Shown: positions 16,529 to 26,168, counted from the stretch's first letter. The stretch is DNA of 32,963 bases from Ectothiorhodospiraceae bacterium (GCA_007125985.1 SLCE01000240.1:1-32963); one strand, 5' to 3'. Notes: generated by a model from the letters alone, not told the origin. Numbers and translations are program-made.

Positions 16529-16550
16529 TTCTTCGCAAAGGTGCGAAGAA
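16529..16550. repeat. Second perfect hairpin before the LysR gene
   Basis: TTCTTCGCA and TGCGAAGAA form a perfect 9-bp inverted repeat around AAGG, starting two bases after the msrA terminator. It could be a second terminator or a protein-binding site for the LysR gene downstream. Confidence 0.6.
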
Positions 16551-16700
16551 GGAGGAGAGGAAACATCGAGCTGTTACTCCGGCAAGCTGTCCTCATGCCG
16601 ACCGCTTGCGTGTAAACAATTATAGACGCTTCAGCGCGTGAAAAATCCTTCCAATCGGCATATCATTTGTGCCTGATTTTCAAAAGTCAGGGGCAGCCTC

Positions 16701-17660
16701 ATGGATCGCGCCACCGAAATGATGATTTTTGCCCGTTGCGTGGAAGAGGGCAGCTTTTCCGCCGCAGCCCGGGCCATGGATATGACGCCGTCGGCAGTCA
16801 GCAAGCAGATCCGCCGGCTTGAAGACCGCCTGGGCGCACGCCTGTTCAACCGGACCACCCGGCGCATCAACCTCACCGATGTGGGGCGTGACTTCTACGA
16901 GCGCTGCGCACGCATCATCGCCGAGATCGAAGAGGCGGAGGAAGTGGTCAGTTCGTTGCAGGATACCGTCCGCGGAACCCTGCGCGTGGCGGCGACGGCG
17001 GCCTTCGCCCGTGGCGAAATCCTGCCGCGCATCAACGGGTTCCTCGAGCGTTACCCGGATCTCAGCCTGGAAATGCAGCTCACCGACCGCATGCTTGACC
17101 TGGTGGAGCAGGGCATTGATGTGGCCGTCATGTTGCAGGAGCAGGTCACGGATCCGTCGCTGGTGGCGCGGAAACTGGCCAATAATCGCCGCATTGTGGT
17201 GGCCTCCCCGGATTACATCGCCCGGCATGGCGCTCCCGATAGCCCGGAGGATCTCTACCGACACAATTGCCTGAGCCTGTACAACGTCTCCCGGTTCAAC
17301 GACTGGGAATTCGAAATGCCGGATGGTCGGCGGCAGATCGTGCACGTGCAGGGGAATTTCCGCGCCAATACCGCCGGCGCCTTGTATGAGGCGTGCCTGG
17401 TGGGCGTGGGCCTGGCGCGCCTGTCCACCTGGCTGGTGGCGCCGCGGCTGCGGGATGGCTCCCTGGTTGAGCTGCTGCCCGACTACGCGCAGGAGGCCTC
17501 CGCGTACTATGTGCTGTTTCCTCAGGGGCGGCATATGTCGCGCAAGGTCCGCGCCTTCGTGGACTTTCTGGTGGAGCAGTTCACGCCGGTGCCGCCCTGG
17601 GAGCAGGATGACCAGTTGCCGCCCCGGCGAACGTTCCAGCGGAGCCCGCAGACCGCATGA
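16701..17660 (+). CDS. LysR-family transcriptional regulator
   Basis: The 319-residue protein has the LysR winged helix-turn-helix (about 1-60): a FARCVEEGSFSAAARAM helix, TPSAVSKQIRRLE recognition segment and LFNRTTRRINLTDVG wing. A periplasmic-binding-type effector domain follows (about 90-295). The effector is unknown. It resembles the CrgA/PA-type LysR group with a short linker. The short gap before the gene holds a CCTGA/TCAGG inverted repeat (16672-16691) that could be its own operator. It overlaps the next gene by ATGA, so the sirtuin is translationally coupled to it. Confidence 0.93.
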   Translation: MDRATEMMIFARCVEEGSFSAAARAMDMTPSAVSKQIRRLEDRLGARLFNRTTRRINLTDVGRDFYERCARIIAEIEEAEEVVSSLQDTVRGTLRVAATAAFARGEILPRINGFLERYPDLSLEMQLTDRMLDLVEQGIDVAVMLQEQVTDPSLVARKLANNRRIVVASPDYIARHGAPDSPEDLYRHNCLSLYNVSRFNDWEFEMPDGRRQIVHVQGNFRANTAGALYEACLVGVGLARLSTWLVAPRLRDGSLVELLPDYAQEASAYYVLFPQGRHMSRKVRAFVDFLVEQFTPVPPWEQDDQLPPRRTFQRSPQTA

Positions 17661-18538
17661 AGCCGGCCCCCGTCCTGATGCAGTCCGCCCGGAACGGGGT
17701 GGCGGCACTGGCACAGCGTCTGGCATCGGGTGACCGCGTGCTGGTGCTCACCGGCGCCGGCTGCAGTACCGGGTCCGGGATCCCGGACTACCGGGATAGT
17801 CGGGGTGCGTGGAAGCGGAAACCGCCTGTGCAGCTAAGGGACTTTCTGCGCAGCCCCCGCCAACGCCGCAGGTACTGGGCGCGCAGCATGCTGGGCTGGC
17901 CCCTGGTCGCCCGGGCGCGCCCCGGCGCCGCGCATCGTGCCCTCGCGGAACTGGAAGCGGCAGGCAGCGTCGCGCACCTGATCACCCAGAACGTGGATCG
18001 TCTCCATCAGCGCGCGGGTCACCGTGCGGTGACCGATCTGCATGGGCGCCTGGATCAGGTGGCATGCCTGGAATGCGGAGCACTGTGGGCGAGGGATCAG
18101 GTACAGGGCTGGCTGGAGCATCAGAACCCGGAGTGGCTGCGGTTCTCGGCAGGCGATGCCCCGGACGGCGATGCGGATCTCGATCATGTGGATTTCGATG
18201 CATTCCGGGTGCCGGACTGCCCTTCCTGCGGCGGACTGCTGAAACCGGCGGTGGTGTTTTTTGGCGAAACCGTGCCCAAGTCCGTGGTGGAGTCCAGCTT
18301 CCAGTGCCTCGACCGGGCGGATGCGTTGCTGGTTGTCGGTTCGTCCTTGATGGTCTGGTCCGGTTACCGGTTCGTGCGTCGGGCAGCGGAGCAGGGCAAG
18401 CCGGTGTTCATCGTCAACCGCGGGCATAGCCGTGGAGAGCGCGAAGCCAGACTGGTGGTGGATGGCGATTGCGGTCAGGTGCTGCCGGCGCTGGCGCGGC
18501 AACTGGGGTTGTCTGGTGCGGAGCCCGTCCATGACTGA
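17657..18538 (+). CDS. Sir2-family NAD-dependent protein deacylase (class II, SIRT4-like)
   Basis: The 293-residue sirtuin removes acyl groups from lysine using NAD. The NAD-binding GAGCSTGSGIPDYR motif (about 33-46), TQNVDRLHQRAG segment (about 110) and catalytic H129 (DLHGRL) are present. A zinc module has both pairs, C137/C140 and C188/C191. The sequence type, with a long insertion after the first zinc pair, is like class II (SIRT4-like) sirtuins, some of which act on lipoyl groups; this last point is inference. The start overlaps the LysR stop and its end overlaps murI by 8 nt. Confidence 0.92.
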   Translation: MKPAPVLMQSARNGVAALAQRLASGDRVLVLTGAGCSTGSGIPDYRDSRGAWKRKPPVQLRDFLRSPRQRRRYWARSMLGWPLVARARPGAAHRALAELEAAGSVAHLITQNVDRLHQRAGHRAVTDLHGRLDQVACLECGALWARDQVQGWLEHQNPEWLRFSAGDAPDGDADLDHVDFDAFRVPDCPSCGGLLKPAVVFFGETVPKSVVESSFQCLDRADALLVVGSSLMVWSGYRFVRRAAEQGKPVFIVNRGHSRGEREARLVVDGDCGQVLPALARQLGLSGAEPVHD

Positions 18539-19373
18539 CCGGCGGGCGGTGGGCGTGCTGGATTCGGGGGTCGGTGGTCTGTCCGTACTCCGCGAGATTC
18601 ATGCGCTTATGCCGGAGGAATCCCTCTACTACGTGGCGGATTCCGGTTTCGTTCCCTACGGGGAACGCAGTGCGGCTGCGATCCGTGAGCGGCTCGATGC
18701 GCTGACCGGTTTTCTGCTGGATCTGGACGTGAAAGCGGTCGTGGTGGCCTGTAACACGGCCACGGCGGCAGCGGTTCCCTGGCTGCGTGAGCGGCATTCC
18801 CTGCCGATTATCGGGATGGAGCCCGCCGTGAAACCGGCGGCACGGGTGAGCCGCAATCGCACCGTCGGCGTGTTGGCCACCCAGGGCACCCTGGCCAGCG
18901 GCCGGTTCGCGGCGCTGTTGCAGCGGTACGCCGGCGGTATGCGCATTCTCACCCAGCCCTGTCCGGGACTGGTGGCGGCGGTGGAGCGTGGGGAAGTGGA
19001 TTCACCGGCCACGGAGCGCCTGCTTCAGTCGTATCTGGACCCGTTGCTGGCACAGGGGGTGGACACCATTATTCTTGGTTGCACGCATTACCCCTTTCTG
19101 CGCCCATTGCTGGAGCGGATGCTCGGGTCGGGGATCCGGATTATCGACACGGGGGCGGCCGTGGCCAGGCAATTGCAGCGCCGCCTGGCAGCGGAAGGCC
19201 TGCAGGCGTCCCCGGGCAGCGTGGGTAAGGTTCGTTACTGGACCACTGGTGATGACGCCGCCCTGCGGGATTTTATAGGCAACCGGCTGCCCATGGCCCT
19301 TCGGGCACCGGTGTCCAGGGTGTCCCCGTGCCGCGATGGCGCCATGGCAGGGCCGCAGTTGCCCCACACGTGA
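18531..19373 (+). CDS. murI: Glutamate racemase
   Basis: MurI makes D-glutamate for peptidoglycan. The 280-residue enzyme has both catalytic cysteines in their motifs: C74 in VVACNTATAAA and C184 in ILGCTHYPFL. The N-terminal VLDSGVGGLSVL and the YVADSGFVPYG segment are family signatures. The ATG at 18531 overlaps the sirtuin's end by 8 nt, so translation is coupled; longer upstream starts would lie deep in the sirtuin gene. It ends 18 nt from the stop of the convergent response regulator gene. Confidence 0.95.
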   Translation: MTDRRAVGVLDSGVGGLSVLREIHALMPEESLYYVADSGFVPYGERSAAAIRERLDALTGFLLDLDVKAVVVACNTATAAAVPWLRERHSLPIIGMEPAVKPAARVSRNRTVGVLATQGTLASGRFAALLQRYAGGMRILTQPCPGLVAAVERGEVDSPATERLLQSYLDPLLAQGVDTIILGCTHYPFLRPLLERMLGSGIRIIDTGAAVARQLQRRLAAEGLQASPGSVGKVRYWTTGDDAALRDFIGNRLPMALRAPVSRVSPCRDGAMAGPQLPHT

Positions 19374-19391
19374 GCGGTGTCGGCCGCCCCG

Positions 19392-20027
19392 TCATTCCGT
19401 GGGGGTGAAAGGGTCGTGGATTCCGGCCACCACGGCCAGGCGGACCAGTTCGGCCACGTTGCGCACCTGCAGTTTCTGCATCACACGCCCGCGGTATAAC
19501 TCCACCGTGCGCGCACCCACGCCCAGTTGCTCGGCAATCTCCCGTGACCGCAAGCCGTTGATCAGCGGGGCCACCAGGTCGCGTTCCCGCGGTGTGAGCT
19601 GGGCGAACCGTTCCCGCGCCTGTGTCGCCATGGCTGTGCGCGCATGCTCGCGGCGATCCTTCTCGATCGCCCGCTGTACCGAATCCAGCAATTCCTGCTC
19701 GTTGAACGGCTTCTCGATGAAATCGCTGGCACCCCCGCGGAAGGCGCGGATCACCATGGGAACATCCGCGTGCCCACTGATGAAAATCACGGGCAGGCTG
19801 ACCTTGCGGCCCTGTAGAGCCTCCTGCACGTTCAATCCGCCCATACCCGGCATGCGGACGTCCAGCAGCACGCAGCCCTGCATCTGGGGCTCCAGTGCGT
19901 CCAGAAATGCCGCTCCGTTGGGGAACGTGCGATGTCGGATGCCGACCGACTCCAGCAGCCAGGCGGTGGATTCCAGCATGCCGGGGTCGTCGTCCACGAT
20001 GTAGACAGTTGGTGTGTAGGCCGTCAT
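19392..20027 (-). CDS. FixJ-family two-component response regulator
   Basis: The 211-residue protein has a receiver domain with acidic pocket D12-D14, phospho-acceptor D56 (VLLDVRMPG), S84 and K106, then a LuxR-type helix-turn-helix (about 144-205). It is a FixJ/TodT-type transcription activator. Its ATG overlaps the stop of the kinase gene (ATGA), so they are a coupled pair. The divergent acyl-CoA synthetase operon is the obvious candidate target, by position only. Confidence 0.94.
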   Translation of the reverse strand: MTAYTPTVYIVDDDPGMLESTAWLLESVGIRHRTFPNGAAFLDALEPQMQGCVLLDVRMPGMGGLNVQEALQGRKVSLPVIFISGHADVPMVIRAFRGGASDFIEKPFNEQELLDSVQRAIEKDRREHARTAMATQARERFAQLTPRERDLVAPLINGLRSREIAEQLGVGARTVELYRGRVMQKLQVRNVAELVRLAVVAGIHDPFTPTE

Positions 20028-22321
20028 GTTGCTCCGGCGGTTTCGTCGCGTGTCCAGGCGGGAAGGATAACCCGGAACTCCATGCCATTGTGTGCCTGGC
20101 GGCTGGCCGTCAACTCCCCTCCCAGTTGTTCGATGATCGAACGACTGATGGTCAAACCCAGCCCCAGCCCCTGCTGCTTGCTGGAATGAAACGGCTGGAA
20201 GATGGCTTCAAGTTCCTCTTCCGGAAGTCCCGGGCCATGATCCGTCACCAGGATCTGAACCGAGCCGGCATCCGGCCCGGCCAGGCTGCTGCTGACCTCC
20301 ACCATGGGGCGGGTTCGCGCGCCGCCTTCCCGGGTGGCCTCGACGCCGTTGCGCAGCAGGTTGACCAGCACCTGGGCCAGCAACACCGGGTCCGCGGCCA
20401 CGGCGGGCAGGTCAGGCTGCGCCGTATAGCGCAGGTAGACGCCATGCCGGCGGGCTTCCCATTGCACCATGGCGATGGTTTCCTCCACCACCGTATCCAC
20501 GTTGACCGCCACAATCTGGCGTTGGCCCTTGCGGACGAAGGCCCGCAACCGCCGGATGACCTCGGCCGCATGGCGGGCGCGATCCGCGATGCGCTCCAGC
20601 CCATCCCGTAGCCGTTCCCGGGTGTCCGATTCATCCCGCTTCAGGTGGTTGAGGCAGGCATTGGCGTAATTGACGATGGCGGCCAGTGGCTGGTTCATCT
20701 CATGGGCAATGCCGGAGGCCAGTTCGCCCATGGTGGTCAGCCGTGCCGCATGGGCCAATTCCTCCTGGTGGTGGCGTGACAACTCCTCGCGCAGTTCCCG
20801 ATCGGTCATGTCCCGGGCGATGACCGAGCAGTAGTTGCCGCCTCCGGTCTCGTCTCCATGGGTGATCATGACCAGCGAAGCCGGAAACGAGGCGCCCTGA
20901 TGCAGAGGCACCAGCCGGCCTTCCCCTTCCCACACATCGGCTTCATCGGGCTCGGGCAAAAGCCGTTCGTCCAGGCCGTCCGTCTGGTGGGCATCCAGCA
21001 CCTGGCGAACGGTGACCGGATCGCGCAGCGGATGCTGCAGCCCCAAAGCCTGCCCGGCGGCGCGGTTGAAATGCAGAATGCGGCCTCGCGCATCGGCAAA
21101 CAGCACGAGGTCCGTGGTGTTGGCCACCACCGCCGCCAGGCGGCGGGTTTCCTCCTCGGCGCGGCGGCGTTCGGTGACATCCCGGGACACGCAGATCAAT
21201 TCCAGGATGGTGCCGGTGTAGGTGTCCCTTATGGCGCGGATGGCGATCTCGAACCAGCGGTAGGCACCGTCGCGTCGACGCAGCCGGCAGGTCATGGTGT
21301 GGAAGCCGCGTTCGGCCAGATCGGCCAGGGCGTCGTCCGCCATGCGGGTGTGGTCTGCCGGGTGAACCAGCGTTTCCAGAGACTGGTCCATCAGGTCGCG
21401 GGGCATGTAGCCCAGCAGCGGCATCGAGGCCGGGGAGGCGTACAGAAACCGGCCTCGGGCATCGTGTCGCGAGATCAGATCGGTGGTGTTCTCGGTGATC
21501 AGCCGGTGAATGCGGTCGATCTGCTGGGACTGTCTGGCCGTACGGCGTTGCGTGGTCGCATCGCGGCAGCGGAGCAGCACTCGCTGGCCCCGGTCGAAAG
21601 CAATGTAGGTCCATAGCAGGATGTGATCCCCCACATCCGTTTCCACTTCCACGATAGGCCGCAGGCGGCGCACCACGGAGGCAAGCAGCGCAGCGTGATT
21701 CCTGGGCAGCAGCGCCCGCCAGGAGTCGCATTCCAGCCGATCCGCCAAGGTCGTCGCCGCCGGGTTCTGAATGAGTCGTTCCCCCGTGCTATCGCAGAGC
21801 AGTGCCGGGCTGGGATCCGCGTCCAGCAGGCGCGCGAGACTCTCCGGGGCGTCGGCCTGGGCAAGGTCGCTGAGCGCCGCGCACAGGCTGGAGAGCGTCT
21901 CCAGCGTACTGAGCGGGCGGGCATCCAATGGCCCCGGGAGGGCCAGCAGGAAGTCGTCCGCGGCTTGTCGCACTACTGCCAGGTGCCAGGGTTGGTTGGC
22001 ACGGCGATGCAAGCGCTTGAGTAAGGGGGCGTCGATGTGGGCGAGTTGGTCCGAGCGCAGTAAAGAGGCGTGCTGCAATTCTTGATGCAGCTGCTGATCC
22101 GTTGCCGAGAGATCCATGTCCGCCCCGTGGGGGCAACGGAGTGTGCCACCCACGGGGTGAAAATGCCGGCTACCCGGGTCATAGCGGAACAGTGCGTAGT
22201 CGCGACCGGCGAGGAGCGCTTCGGCCAATTGGCTGATCACCGTTCCGCTCTGTGCGGCGGAAGCGCCCTGCGCCAGCTGTTGAACCGCGGAGCTCAGGGC
22301 ACGTTGCTGGATTTTGTCCAT
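20024..22321 (-). CDS. PAS-domain sensor histidine kinase
   Basis: This 765-residue protein has an unassigned N-terminal region (about 1-170), several PAS domains (about 170-520), then a HisKA domain with phospho-acceptor H540 in GIAHEMNQPLA, and a HATPase_c domain with TDHGPGLP and GLGLGLTIS boxes near the C-terminus. I see no transmembrane segment, so it should be a cytoplasmic sensor like FixL. The PAS ligand is unknown. The ATG has a poor ribosome-binding site. It is divergent from the acyl-CoA synthetase gene and overlaps the regulator gene. Confidence 0.93.
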   Translation of the reverse strand: MDKIQQRALSSAVQQLAQGASAAQSGTVISQLAEALLAGRDYALFRYDPGSRHFHPVGGTLRCPHGADMDLSATDQQLHQELQHASLLRSDQLAHIDAPLLKRLHRRANQPWHLAVVRQAADDFLLALPGPLDARPLSTLETLSSLCAALSDLAQADAPESLARLLDADPSPALLCDSTGERLIQNPAATTLADRLECDSWRALLPRNHAALLASVVRRLRPIVEVETDVGDHILLWTYIAFDRGQRVLLRCRDATTQRRTARQSQQIDRIHRLITENTTDLISRHDARGRFLYASPASMPLLGYMPRDLMDQSLETLVHPADHTRMADDALADLAERGFHTMTCRLRRRDGAYRWFEIAIRAIRDTYTGTILELICVSRDVTERRRAEEETRRLAAVVANTTDLVLFADARGRILHFNRAAGQALGLQHPLRDPVTVRQVLDAHQTDGLDERLLPEPDEADVWEGEGRLVPLHQGASFPASLVMITHGDETGGGNYCSVIARDMTDRELREELSRHHQEELAHAARLTTMGELASGIAHEMNQPLAAIVNYANACLNHLKRDESDTRERLRDGLERIADRARHAAEVIRRLRAFVRKGQRQIVAVNVDTVVEETIAMVQWEARRHGVYLRYTAQPDLPAVAADPVLLAQVLVNLLRNGVEATREGGARTRPMVEVSSSLAGPDAGSVQILVTDHGPGLPEEELEAIFQPFHSSKQQGLGLGLTISRSIIEQLGGELTASRQAHNGMEFRVILPAWTRDETAGAT

Positions 22322-22533
22322 AGTTAATATCGTAGTTTTACTATAGAAAGCACGTTTGATTGCTAAAACTTTTTGATGTTGATATGGTCCGCGTCCAGAG
22401 TTGTTTCAGCAACCGATAACAGCAAATTTTACGGAGGAGCCGTGCCACCGCCTGTCGGTGGACCCGTGTTCCTCCCGGTCAGATCCGGCCCTTGGCCGTT
22501 TCACTCGATAACCAGCTGGAGGACGCGAACAGT
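22322..22533. promoter_or_regulatory. Divergent intergenic control region
   Basis: This 212-nt region separates the kinase gene from the acyl-CoA synthetase operon. Its left half is AT-rich, unlike the rest of the window, and should hold both promoters. A nested hairpin lies at about 22434-22475: CCACCG and CGGTGG around a 5-nt loop, flanked by GGAGGA and TCCTCC. No specific operator can be named. Confidence 0.5.
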
Positions 22534-24168
22534 ATGAGCCCCAGTCAGAACATCTACGAACAGCATCTGGACCAGACGCCGGCGAACCACGTGGCGCTGT
22601 CCCCCCTGCATTTCATTGAACGGACCGCCTCGGTCTACCCGAACCGTACCGCGGTGATTCACGGCGCGATTCGCCGAAGCTGGGCCGAAACCTACGACCG
22701 TTGCCGCCGCCTGGCCAGCGCGCTGGCCGGACGCGGCATCGGCAAGGGCGACACTGTTGCCGCCATGCTGCCCAATATCCCCGAGATGCTGGAAATGCAT
22801 TTCGGGGTGCCCATGACCGGCGCTGTGCTCAACACGCTCAACGTTCGGCTGGATGCGGAGGCCATCGCCTTCCAACTGCGCCACGGCGAGGCGAAGGCCG
22901 TTGTCGTGGACCGGGAGTTCGGCCAGGTCATCCGCTCGGCCCTGACCATGGTGGATCATCCGGTGCTGGTGATCGAAGTGGATGACCCCGAGTACGGTGA
23001 GGGTGAGGCGATCAGTGAACTGGGCTATGAGGCGCTGCTCGCCGAAGGTGATCCCAACTACGCCTGGGTGGGCCCGCAGGACGAATGGGACGCCATCTCG
23101 CTGAACTATACCTCCGGTACCACGGGTGATCCCAAGGGCGTGGTCTACCACCACCGGGGGGCATTCCTGAATGCCATGGGCAACCAGATGATCTGGGCGC
23201 TTGGGCATCACCCCATCTATCTGTGGACACTGCCCATGTTCCACTGCAATGGCTGGTGCTTCCCCTGGACGATCACCGCCTGTGCGGGCACCCACGTTTG
23301 CCTGCGGCGTGTGGACCCGGAAAAGATCCTGCAACTGATCCGTGAACACGGCGTGACCCACATGTGCGGTGCGCCCATCGTGCTCAACGGGCTGCTCAAT
23401 GCGCCGGACGCCTCCAAGGCGGGCATCGAGCACGAGGTCAAGGCCATGACCGCCGGTGCGGCACCGCCCGCGCAGGTTATCGGTGGTATCGAGCAGATGG
23501 GTATCAGCATCACGCACGTCTACGGACTTACCGAAGTCTACGGCCCGGTGACCGTTTGCGCCTGGCATGAGGAGTGGGATGCGTTGCCGCTGGAGGAACG
23601 CGCCCGCATCAAGGCCCGGCAGGGTGTGCGTTACCCCACGCTGGACGGGCTCATGGTGGCCGATCCCGAAACCGGGCAGCCGGTGGAGCAGGATGGCGAG
23701 ACCATGGGGGAGATCTTCATGCGCGGCAACACCGTGATGAAGGGGTACCTGAAAAACCCCAAGGCCACCCGTGACGCGTTCTCCGGTGGTTGGTACCACA
23801 CGGGGGATCTGGCGGTGTGGCATCCGGATGGCTATGTGGAGATCAAGGACCGGCTCAAGGACATCATCATCTCCGGCGGGGAGAACATTTCCACCATCGA
23901 GGTGGAGGATGTGATCTACCGGCATCCGGCGGTGCTGGAGGTGGCTGTGGTGGCACGCCCCGATGAGAAATGGGGGGAAACACCCTGCGCCTTCGTCACC
24001 CCTCGCCCGGGACATGATGACGTCACCGAGGCGGACATTATCAGTTTCTGCCGCGAGAACCTGGCGAATTTCAAGGCGCCGAAGACCGTGGTCTTCACCG
24101 ACCTGCCCAAAACATCCACTGGCAAGATCCAGAAATTCGTTCTGCGCGATCAGGCGCGGCAACTCTGA
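22534..24168 (+). CDS. AMP-binding acyl-CoA synthetase (short/medium-chain fatty acid type)
   Basis: The protein activates a carboxylic acid to its CoA ester via an acyl-AMP. It has the AMP-binding loop YTSGTTGDPKGV (about residue 190), the VYGLTEVYGP motif, the YHTGDLAVWHPDGYVEIKDR hinge and a C-terminal KTSTGKIQKF segment with the adenylation lysine. It resembles the group that includes short/medium-chain and methylmercaptopropionate ligases; the substrate is undetermined. I prefer the ATG at 22534 (MSPSQNIYEQ), with GGAGG upstream, giving 544 residues; a TTG at 22492 would be 14 codons longer. It is followed by a permease and a UspA gene on the same strand. Confidence 0.92.
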   Translation: MSPSQNIYEQHLDQTPANHVALSPLHFIERTASVYPNRTAVIHGAIRRSWAETYDRCRRLASALAGRGIGKGDTVAAMLPNIPEMLEMHFGVPMTGAVLNTLNVRLDAEAIAFQLRHGEAKAVVVDREFGQVIRSALTMVDHPVLVIEVDDPEYGEGEAISELGYEALLAEGDPNYAWVGPQDEWDAISLNYTSGTTGDPKGVVYHHRGAFLNAMGNQMIWALGHHPIYLWTLPMFHCNGWCFPWTITACAGTHVCLRRVDPEKILQLIREHGVTHMCGAPIVLNGLLNAPDASKAGIEHEVKAMTAGAAPPAQVIGGIEQMGISITHVYGLTEVYGPVTVCAWHEEWDALPLEERARIKARQGVRYPTLDGLMVADPETGQPVEQDGETMGEIFMRGNTVMKGYLKNPKATRDAFSGGWYHTGDLAVWHPDGYVEIKDRLKDIIISGGENISTIEVEDVIYRHPAVLEVAVVARPDEKWGETPCAFVTPRPGHDDVTEADIISFCRENLANFKAPKTVVFTDLPKTSTGKIQKFVLRDQARQL

Positions 24169-24278
24169 ATCAGGCCCGCCCCGGGCGCTAGGAGGCCGCA
24201 GGGAGCGGAACGGCGTTTCGCTCCCTGCGCCTGCCGTCGCTGCGCCCGTCCACGGCATGCTAACTGGAGGAGCAATTC

Positions 24279-25649
24279 ATGCAGCTTTACAAGCGTCAAC
24301 ACGGGGAAGAACAGCCTTATTGGTCGGCAGGGCCGTTCAAGATCCGTCTACCGTTCGTTCATTACCGCTGGGAAATGGCGGAGATGGTCCAGGCGCTGAT
24401 CATGTTTGTGGTCAGCCTGGCCATGATCCCCCTGCTGGAACAATATTTGGGGCTACCCTATGACGTGGCCCTCGCCTATGTGGTGGTTTGTGGCATCGGT
24501 TTCCTGCTGCCGGCATTACTGGGCGTACCCCTGGTACCGGGGTGGATCACCCCAGCGATTCCCGTCGTGCTGCTGTTCCTGGGGGATTTCGAGCCCGGAC
24601 CGGAGGCGATTCAGGCGCTGTTCGCGTTGCAGTTTCTGGTGTTCCTGATCTTCTTGATCCTTGGTGTGACACGGCTGGGCAGTACGCTGGTGCGCATCAT
24701 CCCCCGTTCCATGAAGGGCGGCATCATCATCGGCGCCGGCATTGCTGCGATCATGGGTGAGATCGAGAGCGGCGGTCGCCTGGCCGAGACGCCCATCTCA
24801 CTGATTGTCGGCGGCCTGGTTTGCGCCTACCTCATGTTCTCCATGTCTTTCAAGGGGCTGGTGGACCGCTCTGACTTCGCCCGCAGATTGGCCAACTACG
24901 GCATGGTGCCCGGTATGGTGGTGGCCATCATCATCGGTTGGCTGGTGATGGAATACCCGTTCCCGGATATCGAGTTCGGCATCACCTCGCCGGCCTTCGG
25001 CGAGATGTGGGGCTATCTGCCCTTCATGGTGGGCTTCCCGGGGCTGGACGTGTTCATGCTGGCGGTGCCCACGGCCGTGATCGCCTACGTCATCGCCTTC
25101 GGCGACATCATCGTCGGTAAATCCCTGATGGACCGTGTGGACCATCTTCGGCCCGACGAGAAGATCGACAGCGATATGGACCGCGTGCACCTGGTCACGG
25201 CCATCCGCAATGCGATCCACGCGTTCTTCGCGCCGTACCCGGGCCTGGCGGGCCCGATCTGGACGGCAGTGACCGCCACCATGGCCGAACGTTACAAGTA
25301 CGGGCGCAATGCCATGGAATCCATCTACAGCGGTGCCGGCACGTTCTGGGTCACTGGCTTCATCGCCCTGTTCATCCTGCCGCTGGTCAGCCTGTTCCAG
25401 CCTGTGCTGCCCATCGCGTTGTCACTGACGCTGCTGCTCACCGGCTATATCTGCCTGATGGTGGGGATCGAGCAGCTGGAGAACAATGTCGAACGCGGTG
25501 TGGCCGGCACCATGGCGGTGGTGCTCGCCGTGTACGGTGCGGGATGGGGCCTGGCAGCCGGTGCAGTGCTGTACATTCTGGTGGAAAAAACCCGCATGCT
25601 GGGCCGCGAGCCGAACTCCGACACTGCGGCCGCCCGGGATTCGGACTGA
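24279..25649 (+). CDS. Multi-pass membrane permease (NCS2/SulP-like)
   Basis: The 456-residue integral membrane protein has about 12-14 hydrophobic helices, with a hydrophilic N-terminus and a charged C-terminal tail. The overall pattern resembles the UraA/SulP fold transporters, but I cannot match it to a named family with certainty. It has a strong GGAGGAGC ribosome-binding site. It sits between an acyl-CoA synthetase and a UspA gene, so uptake of an organic acid that is then CoA-activated is a fair inference. Confidence 0.8.
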   Translation: MQLYKRQHGEEQPYWSAGPFKIRLPFVHYRWEMAEMVQALIMFVVSLAMIPLLEQYLGLPYDVALAYVVVCGIGFLLPALLGVPLVPGWITPAIPVVLLFLGDFEPGPEAIQALFALQFLVFLIFLILGVTRLGSTLVRIIPRSMKGGIIIGAGIAAIMGEIESGGRLAETPISLIVGGLVCAYLMFSMSFKGLVDRSDFARRLANYGMVPGMVVAIIIGWLVMEYPFPDIEFGITSPAFGEMWGYLPFMVGFPGLDVFMLAVPTAVIAYVIAFGDIIVGKSLMDRVDHLRPDEKIDSDMDRVHLVTAIRNAIHAFFAPYPGLAGPIWTAVTATMAERYKYGRNAMESIYSGAGTFWVTGFIALFILPLVSLFQPVLPIALSLTLLLTGYICLMVGIEQLENNVERGVAGTMAVVLAVYGAGWGLAAGAVLYILVEKTRMLGREPNSDTAAARDSD

Positions 25650-25680
25650 CCAACCGTGCACGAACAAGGAGTAACAGATC

Positions 25681-26133
25681 ATGACAGCGACCAAGACGTT
25701 TGATCGTATTCTGCTGCCGGTGGACGGCTCCGAGACCTCCAAGCGTGCGCGGGATGTGGCCATGGACCTAGCCAAGGGAAACGGCATTCCCGTAACCGTG
25801 GTGAGTGTGGTCTCGCGCCGGGATTTCATGCCATCCGAACTGATGGGCGCCACGCACATGAGCAAGGACGACATGGATGCCAGTCGCGAGGAGGAGGCCA
25901 TGCAGCTGGTGCATGGCATTGCCCGAACCCTGCGGGATGAGGGTATTAAGGTGGACGAGGAAGTGCTCAAGGGCGATCCCGCGGAAAGCATCGTCTCACG
26001 CGTGCGCCAGATGAAACGCCCATTGGTGGTCATTGGCCGCCGTGGGCTCACCGGCTTCCGCGAGATGGTGATGGGCAGCGTCAGTAACAAAGTGGTGCAT
26101 TACGCCGAATGCCCGGTGCTGGTGGTGAACTGA
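25681..26133 (+). CDS. Universal stress protein, UspA family
   Basis: The 150-residue protein has the UspA fold start (ILLPVDGSETSKRA) and the C-terminal ATP-binding motif G-R-R-G-L-T-G followed by MGSVSNKVVHYAECPVLVV. It therefore belongs to the ATP-binding subgroup. AAGGAG lies before the ATG and the gene is 31 nt from the permease gene. Usp proteins beside transporters often modulate them, but the role here is not known. A hairpin follows. Confidence 0.92.
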   Translation: MTATKTFDRILLPVDGSETSKRARDVAMDLAKGNGIPVTVVSVVSRRDFMPSELMGATHMSKDDMDASREEEAMQLVHGIARTLRDEGIKVDEEVLKGDPAESIVSRVRQMKRPLVVIGRRGLTGFREMVMGSVSNKVVHYAECPVLVVN

Positions 26134-26141
26134 GTTGTGCA

Positions 26142-26168
26142 GCCGCGGGCCTCACACGTGTCCGCGGC
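26142..26168 (+). terminator. Hairpin after uspA gene
   Basis: GCCGCGG (26142-26148) and CCGCGGC (26162-26168) form a 7-bp stem with a 13-nt loop, closing the synthetase-permease-uspA operon just before the convergent tRNA-Sec gene. No long U-tract follows. Confidence 0.55.
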
